Positions 29,992-37,850 of a stretch of DNA of 41,116 nt are shown piece after piece. Every line of letters begins with the position of its first letter. Within the stretch, counting starts at the first letter, position 1. Source of the stretch: Clostridia bacterium. GTDB taxonomy: Bacteria > Bacillota > Clostridia > Oscillospirales > Acutalibacteraceae. The stretch covers positions 1 through 41,116 of the forward strand of contig JAFWZS010000063.1 in the NCBI GenBank assembly GCA_017522205.1. The letters run 5' to 3'. Both the position numbers and the translations under genes were made by a program. The notes under the pieces are model-generated. The model saw only the letters and a program-made list of their open reading frames with translations, did no database searches and was not told the DNA's origin.

Positions 29992-30391
29992 TGTTGTTCT
30001 CCTCCTCGGTAATTATATCGAAAAGTTCACGAAGTCTTTCTATGTTACCCTTAAGATAAAGGTAACCGAAAAGAGCCTCGAAGCCTGTTGCGTAGTGGTA
30101 ATCGCCCTCAGTTGCATTTTTCGCCTTGTGGTTGGTGTGTGTGTTTCTGCCACGGCGGAAAACTGCCTGCTCCTCCTCGGTGAGCATATCCATAATCTTT
30201 TTTACAGCTTCTGCCTGAGAAGCGGCATTGACAGTTTTTGAAGCAAGGTTATGAAGCTTGTTTACGGGTCTGTTTGCCTGACAGATAAGCCTTTCACGGA
30301 CAAACATATCAAAAACCGTATCACCCATAAAAGCAAGGGTAAGAGGACTGAGATTATTCACGTCGCAATCTTTATTGTAAAATCGTTCCAT
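29981..30391 (-). CDS. mrnC: Mini-ribonuclease III MrnC
   Basis: A 136-residue RNase III-like catalytic domain without a double-stranded RNA-binding domain; it matures the ends of 23S rRNA. Seen: LAFMGDTVFDMFVRERL with the catalytic acidic cluster, RGRNTHTNHKAKNAT, and YHYATGFEALFGYLYL with the second metal-ligand Glu. Usually it is next to cysS in Bacillus; here it lies between obgE and yhaM, 10 nt after obgE. Confidence 0.96.
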   Translation of the reverse strand: MERFYNKDCDVNNLSPLTLAFMGDTVFDMFVRERLICQANRPVNKLHNLASKTVNAASQAEAVKKIMDMLTEEEQAVFRRGRNTHTNHKAKNATEGDYHYATGFEALFGYLYLKGNIERLRELFDIITEEENNNEQ

Positions 30392-30401
30392 TTTATTATC
30401 C

Positions 30402-31673
30402 TTAATTCATAAACTCAAACTCAAAATCGTAAATGCTTACGATATCACCCTCATTGATTCCCTTTTCTCTGAGTGCATCAATTATACCGCTTGAAATAAG
30501 CACTCTCTGGAAATACTGAAGGGATTCATAGTCGTCAAGGTCGGTGTGGCAGATAATTCTGATAAGCCATGGTGCCTCAACGATGTATACGTCGTCTTCG
30601 ACGGTGATTTCAAAGCCAGTATTCTGCTTCCCGAGAAGAGTTTCAAGGGGAATCTCTTCACTTTCATACTGCCTGACGGGAGGAAGGGTTGAAAGCATTT
30701 CAAGAATGGCATCAACCACTTCTTTTGTGCCCTCGGTAATGGGTGCACACATTTCAAGGTATCTGTAGCCTTTTTCTTCAATATAAGCTCTGAACTCTTC
30801 TCTCTGCTCGTCTGTTGCAAGGTCAATTTTGTTGCCTACAACAATCTGTGGTCTTTCGGAAAGCTCGGGGTTGAAGCGTTCAAGCTCAAGGTTGATTTTC
30901 TCGAAATCTTCCTTGGGATCTCTACCCTCGCTGCCTGCAACATCAACGATGTGTACAAGCATTCTGCATCGGTCAACATGACGGAGAAAAGCATGTCCGA
31001 GACCTACACCCTCACTTGCGCCCTCAATAAGACCGGGAATGTCAGCAATAACAAACGAATTGCCCTCGCCTCTTGAAACCACACCTAAAACGGGAGTGAT
31101 TGTTGTAAAGTGATAGTCAGCGATAATGGGCTTTGCCTCGCTTACAACGGAGATAAAGCTTGACTTGCCTACATTCGGAAAGCCTAAAAGTCCAACGTCT
31201 GCAAGAAGCTTTAATTCAAGGGTAACCTCCCACTCTTCACCGGGAGTACCGGGCTTTGCAAAACGGGGAGTCTGTCTTGTTGCAGTTGCAAAATGGCTGT
31301 TTCCCCAACCGCCTCTGCCGCCTTTTGCAGCAATAAAGCTGTCATCAGTGGACATATCTGCCATAATAACGCCACTTTCGTTTTCTCTGATGATTGTTCC
31401 CTTGGGCACTTTAATTATAAGGTCTTCGGCTTTTTTTCCGTTACGTCTGCCGCCCTGACCGTCAGAGCCGTTGGGTGCTTTATATTTTCTTTTATACTTG
31501 AAATCGTTAAGGGTGGAAAGGTTGGTGTCGACCACGAAAACAATGTCGCCGCCTTTTCCGCCGTCACCGCCGTCAGGACCGCCTGAGGTGATGTACTTTT
31601 CACGGTGGAAAGCAACTGCACCGTTACCGCCGTCACCGGCTTTGATTTTTATGACCGCCTTGTCAACAAACAT
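30402..31673 (-). CDS. obgE: GTPase ObgE/CgtA, ribosome assembly
   Basis: A 423-residue Obg GTPase for 50S subunit maturation and stress control. The glycine-rich Obg fold (DKAVIKIKAGDGGNGAVAFHREKY ... GGRGGWGNSHFA) occupies about residues 1-157, the G domain follows (GFPNVGKSSFISVV, DIPGLIEGASEGVGLGHAFLRH, GNKIDL), and a C-terminal OCT domain ends at about 423. Full length. AAAGGAGG precedes the ATG. It heads the minus-strand run obgE-mrnC-yhaM. Confidence 0.97.
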   Translation of the reverse strand: MFVDKAVIKIKAGDGGNGAVAFHREKYITSGGPDGGDGGKGGDIVFVVDTNLSTLNDFKYKRKYKAPNGSDGQGGRRNGKKAEDLIIKVPKGTIIRENESGVIMADMSTDDSFIAAKGGRGGWGNSHFATATRQTPRFAKPGTPGEEWEVTLELKLLADVGLLGFPNVGKSSFISVVSEAKPIIADYHFTTITPVLGVVSRGEGNSFVIADIPGLIEGASEGVGLGHAFLRHVDRCRMLVHIVDVAGSEGRDPKEDFEKINLELERFNPELSERPQIVVGNKIDLATDEQREEFRAYIEEKGYRYLEMCAPITEGTKEVVDAILEMLSTLPPVRQYESEEIPLETLLGKQNTGFEITVEDDVYIVEAPWLIRIICHTDLDDYESLQYFQRVLISSGIIDALREKGINEGDIVSIYDFEFEFMN

Positions 31674-31717
31674 TGTGTCAGCCTCCTTTTTTACACATAG
31701 TTTGGCATAATCAATTA

Positions 31718-31746
31718 ATTATACTATATAATGCTGTTTTTTTCAA
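31718..31746 (-). promoter_or_regulatory. Promoter of the obgE-mrnC-yhaM operon
   Basis: TTGAAA (31741-31746) and TATAAT (31718-31723) are separated by 17 bp. Confidence 0.78.
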
Positions 31747-31758
31747 GATTTTTTATAG

Positions 31759-31794
31759 AAAAGAAAAAGTCCTGTATCGCTTTGAAACAGGACT
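31759..31794 (-). terminator. Terminator of the secreted LRR gene
   Basis: AGTCCTGT / ACAGGACT form an 8-bp stem (31768-31794), followed by TTTTTCTTTT on the minus strand. Confidence 0.88.
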
Positions 31795-31803
31795 CGAGGT
31801 ATT

Positions 31804-33315
31804 TTATACTTTAGAGTATGACACCGAATATACCTTTGCATTTTTTGTTTTTGTGTTTTTCAGGTTAGTTTTTACCTTCTTTGCAATTTTTTTGTCAGCA
31901 ACAAATTTGATTCCGTCAGCTGTACCTGAGAACGCTTTTTTGCCGAAGGTCGGAGTTGTTTTTGTGCTTTTAAGATTCACCCGTGCCAGCTTTTTACAAC
32001 CGATAAAAGCATTTGAACCAACGGATTTGAGATTTTTACCGAAGGTGATTTCCTTCAGTGACGAGCAGTATGCGAAGGCTGCCTCATCAACTGAGGTAAT
32101 GTTTTCACTGCTGTAAATTTTGCTGAGTGCTTTGCAGTTTTTGAAGGCTCTCGGCCCAACGGTAATTTTTGCATTTTCGGGAAGATAAACTTTTTTGAGA
32201 GATGTGCAGCCCTCAAAAGTATAGTGCGGAATGGTAAATTTGCTCTTTTCTCTGTCTTCAAACACTACTGTTTTAAGTTTTTTGCAGTTTCTGAACTGAG
32301 CATAAAAATCTTTAAATGCACCGGTATCATCCCAATGCTCGTTTTCTCCGCCTATACGGCATTTGAGTTCGGTTTTCGAAGGTATGGTAACTGTTTTAAG
32401 TCCCGTCTCAGCGAAGGCGTAACAACCTATTACTTCAAGGTTTTCAGAAAAATCAGCCTTTGTAATTTTTGCACATCCTCTGAAAGCATTGTCACTGATA
32501 CTTGTTATACCGGAAAAATCAAAAGCTTTTAAGTTCTTGCAATTTTCAAAGGCAGAATCATGAATTGCAAGTTTTGATACATTACCGGGAAGAATAACAG
32601 TTTCAAGCGAATCGCAGCCGTAAAAAGCATATTCTTCAATATAATAAAATCCAGTGTTGATAGCACGGTCTTCAAAAATCACCTTTTTCAGGTTTTTACA
32701 ATTTCTGAATTGGTCACCGACGATAGCAGCAGGTTCTGTTTCTTTCAGATAGGCTTTTGATGGTATGGTTACGGTTTCAAGTCCGGAATTTGCAAAAGAA
32801 GACGAACCGATTATTTCTAAGTTTTCAGAAAAAGCTACCGACTTAAGCGAAGTACAACCGCTGAATGCGCCGGTTCCTATATAAGTTACATAATCAAGAT
32901 TTATCTTTTCCAGATTCGGACAGCTCGAAAATACCCTTTCGCCAATATAAGTAAGAGTAGAAGGAAGATTGACTTTTTTCAAACTTTCAAAACCGATAAA
33001 CGCACAATCATACAAGCACTCAATATTTTCACCGACAGTAACTTCTGTAACTGCAGTAAGATAGTGAACTCTCGGTTCCGGTTCCACCGATGTAACCTTA
33101 TATCCGTCAACCTCTGAAAGAATATTAAGCTCTGTTGTTTCTTCGTCATCAACAAAGTCACAAACGATTGCCTTTTTTTCTCCGCCTTCTTCAGACATAC
33201 GGTATACTACATTATCTACGGTTTTTACGGAATATGCATCGGCACTTAACGGGAACAATGCAATAAGTATTAAAGTGAAAAGTGCGGTTAAGATATGTAA
33301 GTCTTTTTTCTCCAT
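31804..33315 (-). CDS. Secreted BspA-type leucine-rich repeat protein
   Basis: A 503-residue exported protein: signal peptide (MEKKDLHILTALFTLILIALFPLSADA), a short beta lead-in (VVYRMSEEGGEKKAIVCDF), then about 14 tandem LRR_5/BspA repeats (consensus I-G-x-x-A-F-x-x-C-x-x-L-x-x-V-x-x; for example YIGTGAFSGCTSLKSVAF, SVGSNAFIGCKKLARVNL). The C-terminal basic segment (KKAFSGTADGIKFVADKKIAKKVKTNLKN...) resembles the capping repeat of such proteins. There is no anchor motif, so it is probably released or wall-bound by charge. BspA-like proteins bind host or matrix ligands; here the ligand is unknown. It is a single-gene unit. Confidence 0.88.
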   Translation of the reverse strand: MEKKDLHILTALFTLILIALFPLSADAYSVKTVDNVVYRMSEEGGEKKAIVCDFVDDEETTELNILSEVDGYKVTSVEPEPRVHYLTAVTEVTVGENIECLYDCAFIGFESLKKVNLPSTLTYIGERVFSSCPNLEKINLDYVTYIGTGAFSGCTSLKSVAFSENLEIIGSSSFANSGLETVTIPSKAYLKETEPAAIVGDQFRNCKNLKKVIFEDRAINTGFYYIEEYAFYGCDSLETVILPGNVSKLAIHDSAFENCKNLKAFDFSGITSISDNAFRGCAKITKADFSENLEVIGCYAFAETGLKTVTIPSKTELKCRIGGENEHWDDTGAFKDFYAQFRNCKKLKTVVFEDREKSKFTIPHYTFEGCTSLKKVYLPENAKITVGPRAFKNCKALSKIYSSENITSVDEAAFAYCSSLKEITFGKNLKSVGSNAFIGCKKLARVNLKSTKTTPTFGKKAFSGTADGIKFVADKKIAKKVKTNLKNTKTKNAKVYSVSYSKV

Positions 33316-33347
33316 AATATATCGTCCTTTCGTTGCTTTATATTTTT

Positions 33348-33376
33348 ATTTTATAAATACCGTTTATTTTTTTCAA
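33348..33376 (-). promoter_or_regulatory. Promoter of the secreted LRR gene
   Basis: TTGAAA (33371-33376) and TAAAAT (33348-33353) are separated by 17 bp. Confidence 0.65.
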
Positions 33377-33441
33377 TAGTTTTCCTTTAATCTTAAGATA
33401 AACTTAAGGATTTTATCTTTCAAAAAAATCACAAAAACACC

Positions 33442-33471
33442 TTGCAAGTTTATGCAGTTATATAGTATAAT
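33442..33471 (+). promoter_or_regulatory. Promoter of malQ
   Basis: TTGCAA (33442-33447) and TATAAT (33466-33471) are separated by 18 bp. Confidence 0.7.
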
Positions 33472-33523
33472 AAAAACTTAAGTTGGCAGATTCGCTGCCG
33501 GAATGGAATTGGAGTTATTAAAA

Positions 33524-35026
33524 ATGAATCAACGACGTACAGCAGGTGTACTTATGCACCTTACCTCACTGCCCGGTAAATACGGCACAGGCGTAATGGG
33601 CAAAGAGGCTAAACAGTTTATCGACAGACTTTTTGCTATGGACTTTCATCTGTGGCAGGTGCTGCCCCTGAATCCTGTGGATATGAGCGGTTCACCCTAC
33701 TGCTCAGTAAGTGCCTTTGCAGGAAATATCAGTCTTATTGACCCTCTCGCACTTTTTGAAAGCGGTCTTATTACAGAGAAAGAGCTGAGAGAAAACGAGT
33801 ATCACGGCTCAATTTATGTAACAGACTTTGCCTTCACTTATGAAAAGAGACTTTCTACTCTTCGCAAGGCTTTTTCACGTATTACAGATGATGACAGAGA
33901 GCTTATTTCCCTTTTCCTGGAGCAGAATGTCTGGGTAAAGGACTACGCCGTATTTATGGCACTGAAGGCTTTTCACGAGGACAAGCCATGGTGGGAATGG
34001 GGCGAAAAGTTTGTCCGTTATGAAAAGGCAGTTAAAAATGTTGATTTTCTCAAAGACGAAATCGACTTCTATGCTTTCACCCAGTACATTTTTTATACTC
34101 AGTGGAGAAAGCTTAAGGAATATGCAAACAGCAAGGATATAAAAATTCTTGGTGATATGCCCATTTATGTCAGCCGTGACAGTGTTGATGTATGGAGCAA
34201 CAGAGGACTTTTCGAGATAAACGAAAAGAGTCTTGCACCTACCCACGTTGCAGGCGTACCTCCCGACTATTTTTCAGCAGACGGTCAGCTTTGGGGCAAC
34301 CCGCTTTATAACTGGAGTAAGATGGAAAAAGACGGCTTCAAATGGTGGATAGGAAGAATTGCAACCTGTCTTCGACTTTACGACAAGGTTCGTATTGACC
34401 ACTTCAGAGCCTTTGCATCATATTGGGCAGTTCCTGCCGAAAGCAAAACTGCAAAGAACGGTGAATGGAGAAACGGCCCGGGCATGAAGCTTTTCAACAA
34501 GGTAAAGAAGGCTCTTCCCGACGCTGATATTATTGCCGAAGACCTCGGCACCTTCGGTGAGGATGTTGTGAAACTTCTTGAGGATACAAGCTTCCCGGGA
34601 ATGAGAGTTATTCAGTTCGGCTTTGACCCCGACGGTGACAGCACACACCTTCCTCACAACTATCCGAAAAATTGCACCGCCTATGTAGGCACTCACGACA
34701 ACAACACCATTTTAGGTTGGTTCTTTGAAGCAAACGACAGAGAACGCGCCTTTGCACTTCGTTATTGCTGCTTCGGCGGAACAAACTGGGGTGAAGGTGG
34801 CCCTTACAGCGGTTCATGCAGAGCAGTAATTGAAGCTGTATGGAAAAGCTCAGCCGCAACTGTAATTGTTGCACTTCAGGATATGGTCGGCTACGGTGCA
34901 GACGCAAGAATGAACACCCCCGGCACAACCGAAAAGAACTGGTGCTTCAGAATCAGCGAGGACGGTCTTAATCAGATTGACGAGAAATACTATAAAGAGA
35001 TTAACGCAGTTTACAGAAGATGGTAA
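33524..35026 (+). CDS. malQ: 4-alpha-glucanotransferase (amylomaltase, GH77)
   Basis: A 500-residue GH77 enzyme that disproportionates maltodextrins, releasing glucose and longer glucans, in maltose/starch or glycogen metabolism in the cytoplasm. Visible are GVLMHLTSLPGKYG, WQVLPLNP, GDMPIYVSRDSVDVW, the nucleophile in VRIDHFRAF, IAEDLG (acid/base Glu) and GTHDNNT (stabilising Asp). Length is typical. The ATG at 33524 lies 9 nt after GGAG; the ATG at 33503 has no site. No glucan phosphorylase or other starch gene is adjacent. No clear terminator follows. Confidence 0.95.
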   Translation: MNQRRTAGVLMHLTSLPGKYGTGVMGKEAKQFIDRLFAMDFHLWQVLPLNPVDMSGSPYCSVSAFAGNISLIDPLALFESGLITEKELRENEYHGSIYVTDFAFTYEKRLSTLRKAFSRITDDDRELISLFLEQNVWVKDYAVFMALKAFHEDKPWWEWGEKFVRYEKAVKNVDFLKDEIDFYAFTQYIFYTQWRKLKEYANSKDIKILGDMPIYVSRDSVDVWSNRGLFEINEKSLAPTHVAGVPPDYFSADGQLWGNPLYNWSKMEKDGFKWWIGRIATCLRLYDKVRIDHFRAFASYWAVPAESKTAKNGEWRNGPGMKLFNKVKKALPDADIIAEDLGTFGEDVVKLLEDTSFPGMRVIQFGFDPDGDSTHLPHNYPKNCTAYVGTHDNNTILGWFFEANDRERAFALRYCCFGGTNWGEGGPYSGSCRAVIEAVWKSSAATVIVALQDMVGYGADARMNTPGTTEKNWCFRISEDGLNQIDEKYYKEINAVYRRW

Positions 35027-35030
35027 GAAA

Positions 35031-35186
35031 ATGCAAAATGCAAAATTATCTCTCCCAAAAATGTGCATATCTTAAACTTTGTTATTCGGCAGGTAGATTT
35101 TAACTTATTTTACTCTGTAAAGGTGGATACAATCGGAGCGAAGCTCCCCGCATTTCAACTTTCAACTTTTAACTTTCAACTTTAAC
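35031..35186 (+). repeat. Repeat-rich spacer before the aconitase gene
   Basis: The spacer holds ATGCAAAATGCA (35031-35042), a small hairpin GGAGC-GAA-GCTCC (35135-35147) and a tandem run of the heptamer TTTCAAC with two variants (35153-35186) ending just before the aconitase ribosome binding site. The 12-mer recurs inverted at 37770-37781, on the other side of the aconitase gene. I see no convincing promoter here. Confidence 0.6.
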
Positions 35187-35208
35187 ATAAACGAAAGGAT
35201 TGATATAA

Positions 35209-37485
35209 ATGTTAGAAATTATAAAGCACGGTGTGCATCTTGTTGACGGAAGACAGCTTATTGACGGCACACCTGAAGAACAGAAGGCTCAGCTTAATGC
35301 TATGGGTCTTTCAGCAAGAGAGGACAGAAACGGCACAATTGCTTATTCTATTCTGAACTCTCATAACACAAAGCCCGACTCAGACAAAATGAGAATCAAG
35401 TTTGACTCAATGATTTCTCACGATATTACTTATGTTGGCATTATTCAGACTGCAAGGGCAAGCGGACTTAAAAAGTTCCCTCTGCCCTATGCAATGACAA
35501 ACTGCCACAACAGCCTTTGCGCAGTTGGCGGTACAATCAATGAGGACGACCACGTTTTCGGTCTTTCTGCAGCTAAAAAGTACGGCGGAATTTACGTTCC
35601 CGCAAATCAGGCAGTAATTCACCAGTACGCACGTGAAATGATGGCAAAGTGCGGAAATATGCTCCTTGGCTCAGACAGCCATACCCGTTACGGTGCTCTC
35701 GGCACAATGGGTGTGGGCGAAGGCGGTCCTGAGCTTGTTAAACAGCTTCTTAACAACACATGGGATATAAATAAGCCTGAGGTTGTTCTCGTTTATCTTG
35801 AAAACGCTCCCAGAAGAGGTGTAGGCCCTCACGACGTTGCAATTGCTCTTTGCGGTGCAGTATTCAAGGAAGGTCTTGTTACAAACAAGGTCCTTGAATT
35901 TGTAGGTCCCGGTGTGAAAAATCTCAGTATGGATTTCCGTATCGGCATCGACGTTATGACAACTGAAACAGCCTGTCTTTCCTCAATCTGGGAAACTGAC
36001 GAAAAGGTTAAGGACTTCTACACAATTCACGCAAGACCCGACGATTACAAGGCACTTTCACCCGAAAAGGTTGCTTACTACGATATGGCAATCAGAATTG
36101 ACCTTTCAAAGATTGAAAGCATGATTGCTCTTCCCTTCCACCCCTCAAACGCTTACACCATTCACGAGCTGCAGGGTAATCCTGACATTCTCTATGAGGT
36201 TGAAAAGGCTGCAAAGGCTCAGTTCGGTGACAAGGTTGACTTCAAGCTGAGAGACAAGGTGGTTGACGGCAAAATCTATGTTGATCAGGGTATTATTGCC
36301 GGTTGTGCAGGCGGTATGTTCGAGAACATCTGCGAGGCTGCTGCAATTCTTGACGGAAAGAGCACAGGCGACGGCTACTTCTCACTTTCAGTTTATCCTT
36401 CAAGTGTGCCCGTTAACCTTGCACTCCTCAGAAACGGCGTTCAGGGTAAGCTTCTTGAAGCCGGTGCAGTATTCAAGCCCTGCTTCTGCGGACCTTGCTT
36501 CGGTGCAGGTGACGTTCCTGCAAACAACGGTCTTTCAATCAGACACACCACCCGTAACTTCCCCAACAGAGAAGGCAGTAAGCCCGGTGACGGACAGCTT
36601 GCTTCAGTTGCTCTTGTGGATTCACGTTCAATTGCTGCAACTGCTCTCAACAAGGGTGTTCTCACAGCTGCAACAGACGTTGAAATTCCAGAATATGACA
36701 GCACATACAGCTTTGAAACAGGCGTTTACGAAAAGAGAGTATATCAGGGCTTCGGCAAACCCGACGCTGATGCAGAGCTTAAATTCGGTCCCAACATCAC
36801 CGACTGGCCGAAGATGTATGCACTTGAGGATAATCTCCTTGTAAAGCTTGCGTGTGTAATCCACGACGATGTTACAACAACTGACGAGCTTATTCCCTCA
36901 GGTGAAACATCAAGCTACCGTTCAAATCCCCTGAGACTTTCAGAGTTCGCTCTTTCAAGAAGAGAGCCTCAGTATGTACCAAGAGCAAAAGCTGTAGCCG
37001 CTGAAGAAGCAAAGAGAAGAGAAAGCAACTCCTCAACTGAAGTAATTGAAGCACTCAGCAAGGTTACAGATAACGCAGAAGAAACTGCAAAGCACACTCA
37101 GTTCGGCTCATGTGTATTTGCATGCCGTCCCGGCGACGGTTCAGCAAGAGAGCAGGCAGCTTCATGTCAGAAGGTTCTCGGCGGTTTTGCAAATATCTGC
37201 TATGAATTCGCAACAAAGCGTTACAGAAGCAACTGCATCAACTGGGGTATTCTTCCCTTTACTCTCGATAAGGAAAGAGAGTTCAACTACACAGACGGCG
37301 ACTACGTTTACGTTCCCGGCATCCGTGAAGCTATCAAGAACGGTACAGAGGAGATTCCCGGAAAGGTAATCACAAAGGACTCAGTTGAGGATATTACCCT
37401 TTATGTAAAGGGACTTACCGAAGAGGAAAAGACAATTATCCTTGAGGGTTGTCTGATGAATTACTACAAGGCACAGATGAAGTAA
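35209..37485 (+). CDS. acn: Aconitate hydratase
   Basis: A 758-residue [4Fe-4S] hydro-lyase interconverting citrate and isocitrate. Seen: the N-terminal SHDITYVGIIQTARASG, LLGSDSHTRYGALGTMGVGEGG, cluster cysteines in GCAGGMFENICEAA and FCGPCFGAGD, and active-site segments PNREGSKPGDGQLASVALVDSRSIAATA. The C-terminal swivel domain follows (FGSCVFACRPGDGSAREQAA, RYRSNCINWGILPF). It is a clostridial-type aconitase shorter than AcnA (about 890). AAGGA precedes the ATG. With icd 1.8 kb downstream it gives 2-oxoglutarate for glutamate synthesis; other TCA genes are not in the window. Confidence 0.92.
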   Translation: MLEIIKHGVHLVDGRQLIDGTPEEQKAQLNAMGLSAREDRNGTIAYSILNSHNTKPDSDKMRIKFDSMISHDITYVGIIQTARASGLKKFPLPYAMTNCHNSLCAVGGTINEDDHVFGLSAAKKYGGIYVPANQAVIHQYAREMMAKCGNMLLGSDSHTRYGALGTMGVGEGGPELVKQLLNNTWDINKPEVVLVYLENAPRRGVGPHDVAIALCGAVFKEGLVTNKVLEFVGPGVKNLSMDFRIGIDVMTTETACLSSIWETDEKVKDFYTIHARPDDYKALSPEKVAYYDMAIRIDLSKIESMIALPFHPSNAYTIHELQGNPDILYEVEKAAKAQFGDKVDFKLRDKVVDGKIYVDQGIIAGCAGGMFENICEAAAILDGKSTGDGYFSLSVYPSSVPVNLALLRNGVQGKLLEAGAVFKPCFCGPCFGAGDVPANNGLSIRHTTRNFPNREGSKPGDGQLASVALVDSRSIAATALNKGVLTAATDVEIPEYDSTYSFETGVYEKRVYQGFGKPDADAELKFGPNITDWPKMYALEDNLLVKLACVIHDDVTTTDELIPSGETSSYRSNPLRLSEFALSRREPQYVPRAKAVAAEEAKRRESNSSTEVIEALSKVTDNAEETAKHTQFGSCVFACRPGDGSAREQAASCQKVLGGFANICYEFATKRYRSNCINWGILPFTLDKEREFNYTDGDYVYVPGIREAIKNGTEEIPGKVITKDSVEDITLYVKGLTEEEKTIILEGCLMNYYKAQMK

Positions 37486-37509
37486 ATGCAAAACATCTGA
37501 CGAGATTTA

Positions 37510-37544
37510 TACGTAGGGGCGCCCATTGGGCGTCCGCTTTTTTG
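37510..37544 (+). terminator. GTAGGGG-type hairpin repeat acting as possible aconitase terminator
   Basis: CGTAGGGGCG-CCC-ATT-GGGCGTCCG folds into an 8-bp stem and is followed by CTTTTTT, so this copy could terminate the aconitase transcript. It is the sister of the copy at 10256-10285. Confidence 0.6.
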
Positions 37545-37600
37545 CCTAAACAAAAAAGGTAAATTTTTTACGAACCGTCGGGGACGTCGGTCCCTATGTT

Positions 37601-37673
37601 TGTCATTCCGAGATTTAACGAGGAAGCTTTCAAGTGTTGAGGTTTAAGATTCTTCACTGCGTTCAGAATGACA
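37601..37673. mobile_element. MITE-like 73-bp element with 8-bp terminal inverted repeats
   Basis: The ends TGTCATTC and GAATGACA are exact inverted repeats; the interior (GAGGAAGC ... AAGATTCTTCACTGCG) resembles the TGTCATTC-type small repeats spread in many bacterial genomes. There is no coding capacity. Mobility is inferred. Confidence 0.5.
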
Positions 37674-37688
37674 GCCTTAATAACCCTT

Positions 37689-37747
37689 CCGTCAGCCTAC
37701 GGCTGCCACCTTCCCTTTCAGGGACGGCAAGGATTTGTTTCTGACGG
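37689..37747. repeat. 59-bp element with CCGTCAG/CTGACGG inverted ends
   Basis: The 7-bp inverted ends enclose smaller hairpins (CAGCC-TAC-GGCTG, 37694-37705 region; CCCTTTCAGGG). This looks like a common small palindromic repeat of Clostridia. No second copy lies in the window. Confidence 0.45.
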
Positions 37748-37791
37748 TCAATTGTATCGTCAGTTATTCTGCATTTTGCATTTATTGAGTA

Positions 37792-37820
37792 TTGACGGAT
37801 GATTTGCTATCTGTTAAAAT
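37792..37820 (+). promoter_or_regulatory. Promoter of the tandem-GDPD gene
   Basis: TTGACG (37792-37797) and TAAAAT (37815-37820) are separated by 17 bp. Confidence 0.65.
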
Positions 37821-37850
37821 AACTTCATAACATGACGGGAGATGACGAAC

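Larger units (their letters stand above)
37486..37791. repeat. Intergenic cluster of small dispersed repeats
   Basis: There is no gene in this 365-bp gap (to 37850). It holds several short repeat-like elements: a GTAGGGG-type hairpin (37512-37536), a related GGGAC/GTCCC element (37572-37598), a 73-bp element with TGTCATTC / GAATGACA ends (37601-37673), a 59-bp element with CCGTCAG / CTGACGG ends (37689-37747), and the inverted 12-mer TGCATTTTGCAT (37770-37781). Confidence 0.7.

Noticed and set aside
35135..35147. GGAGC-GAA-GCTCC hairpin as the malQ terminator
   Set aside because: Only five base pairs and no T-run follow on either strand.
36263..36844. 193-residue open frame inside the aconitase gene
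   Set aside because: It lies in another frame of a gene with unmistakable aconitase motifs and has no ribosome binding site; it is a shadow of biased codon use.
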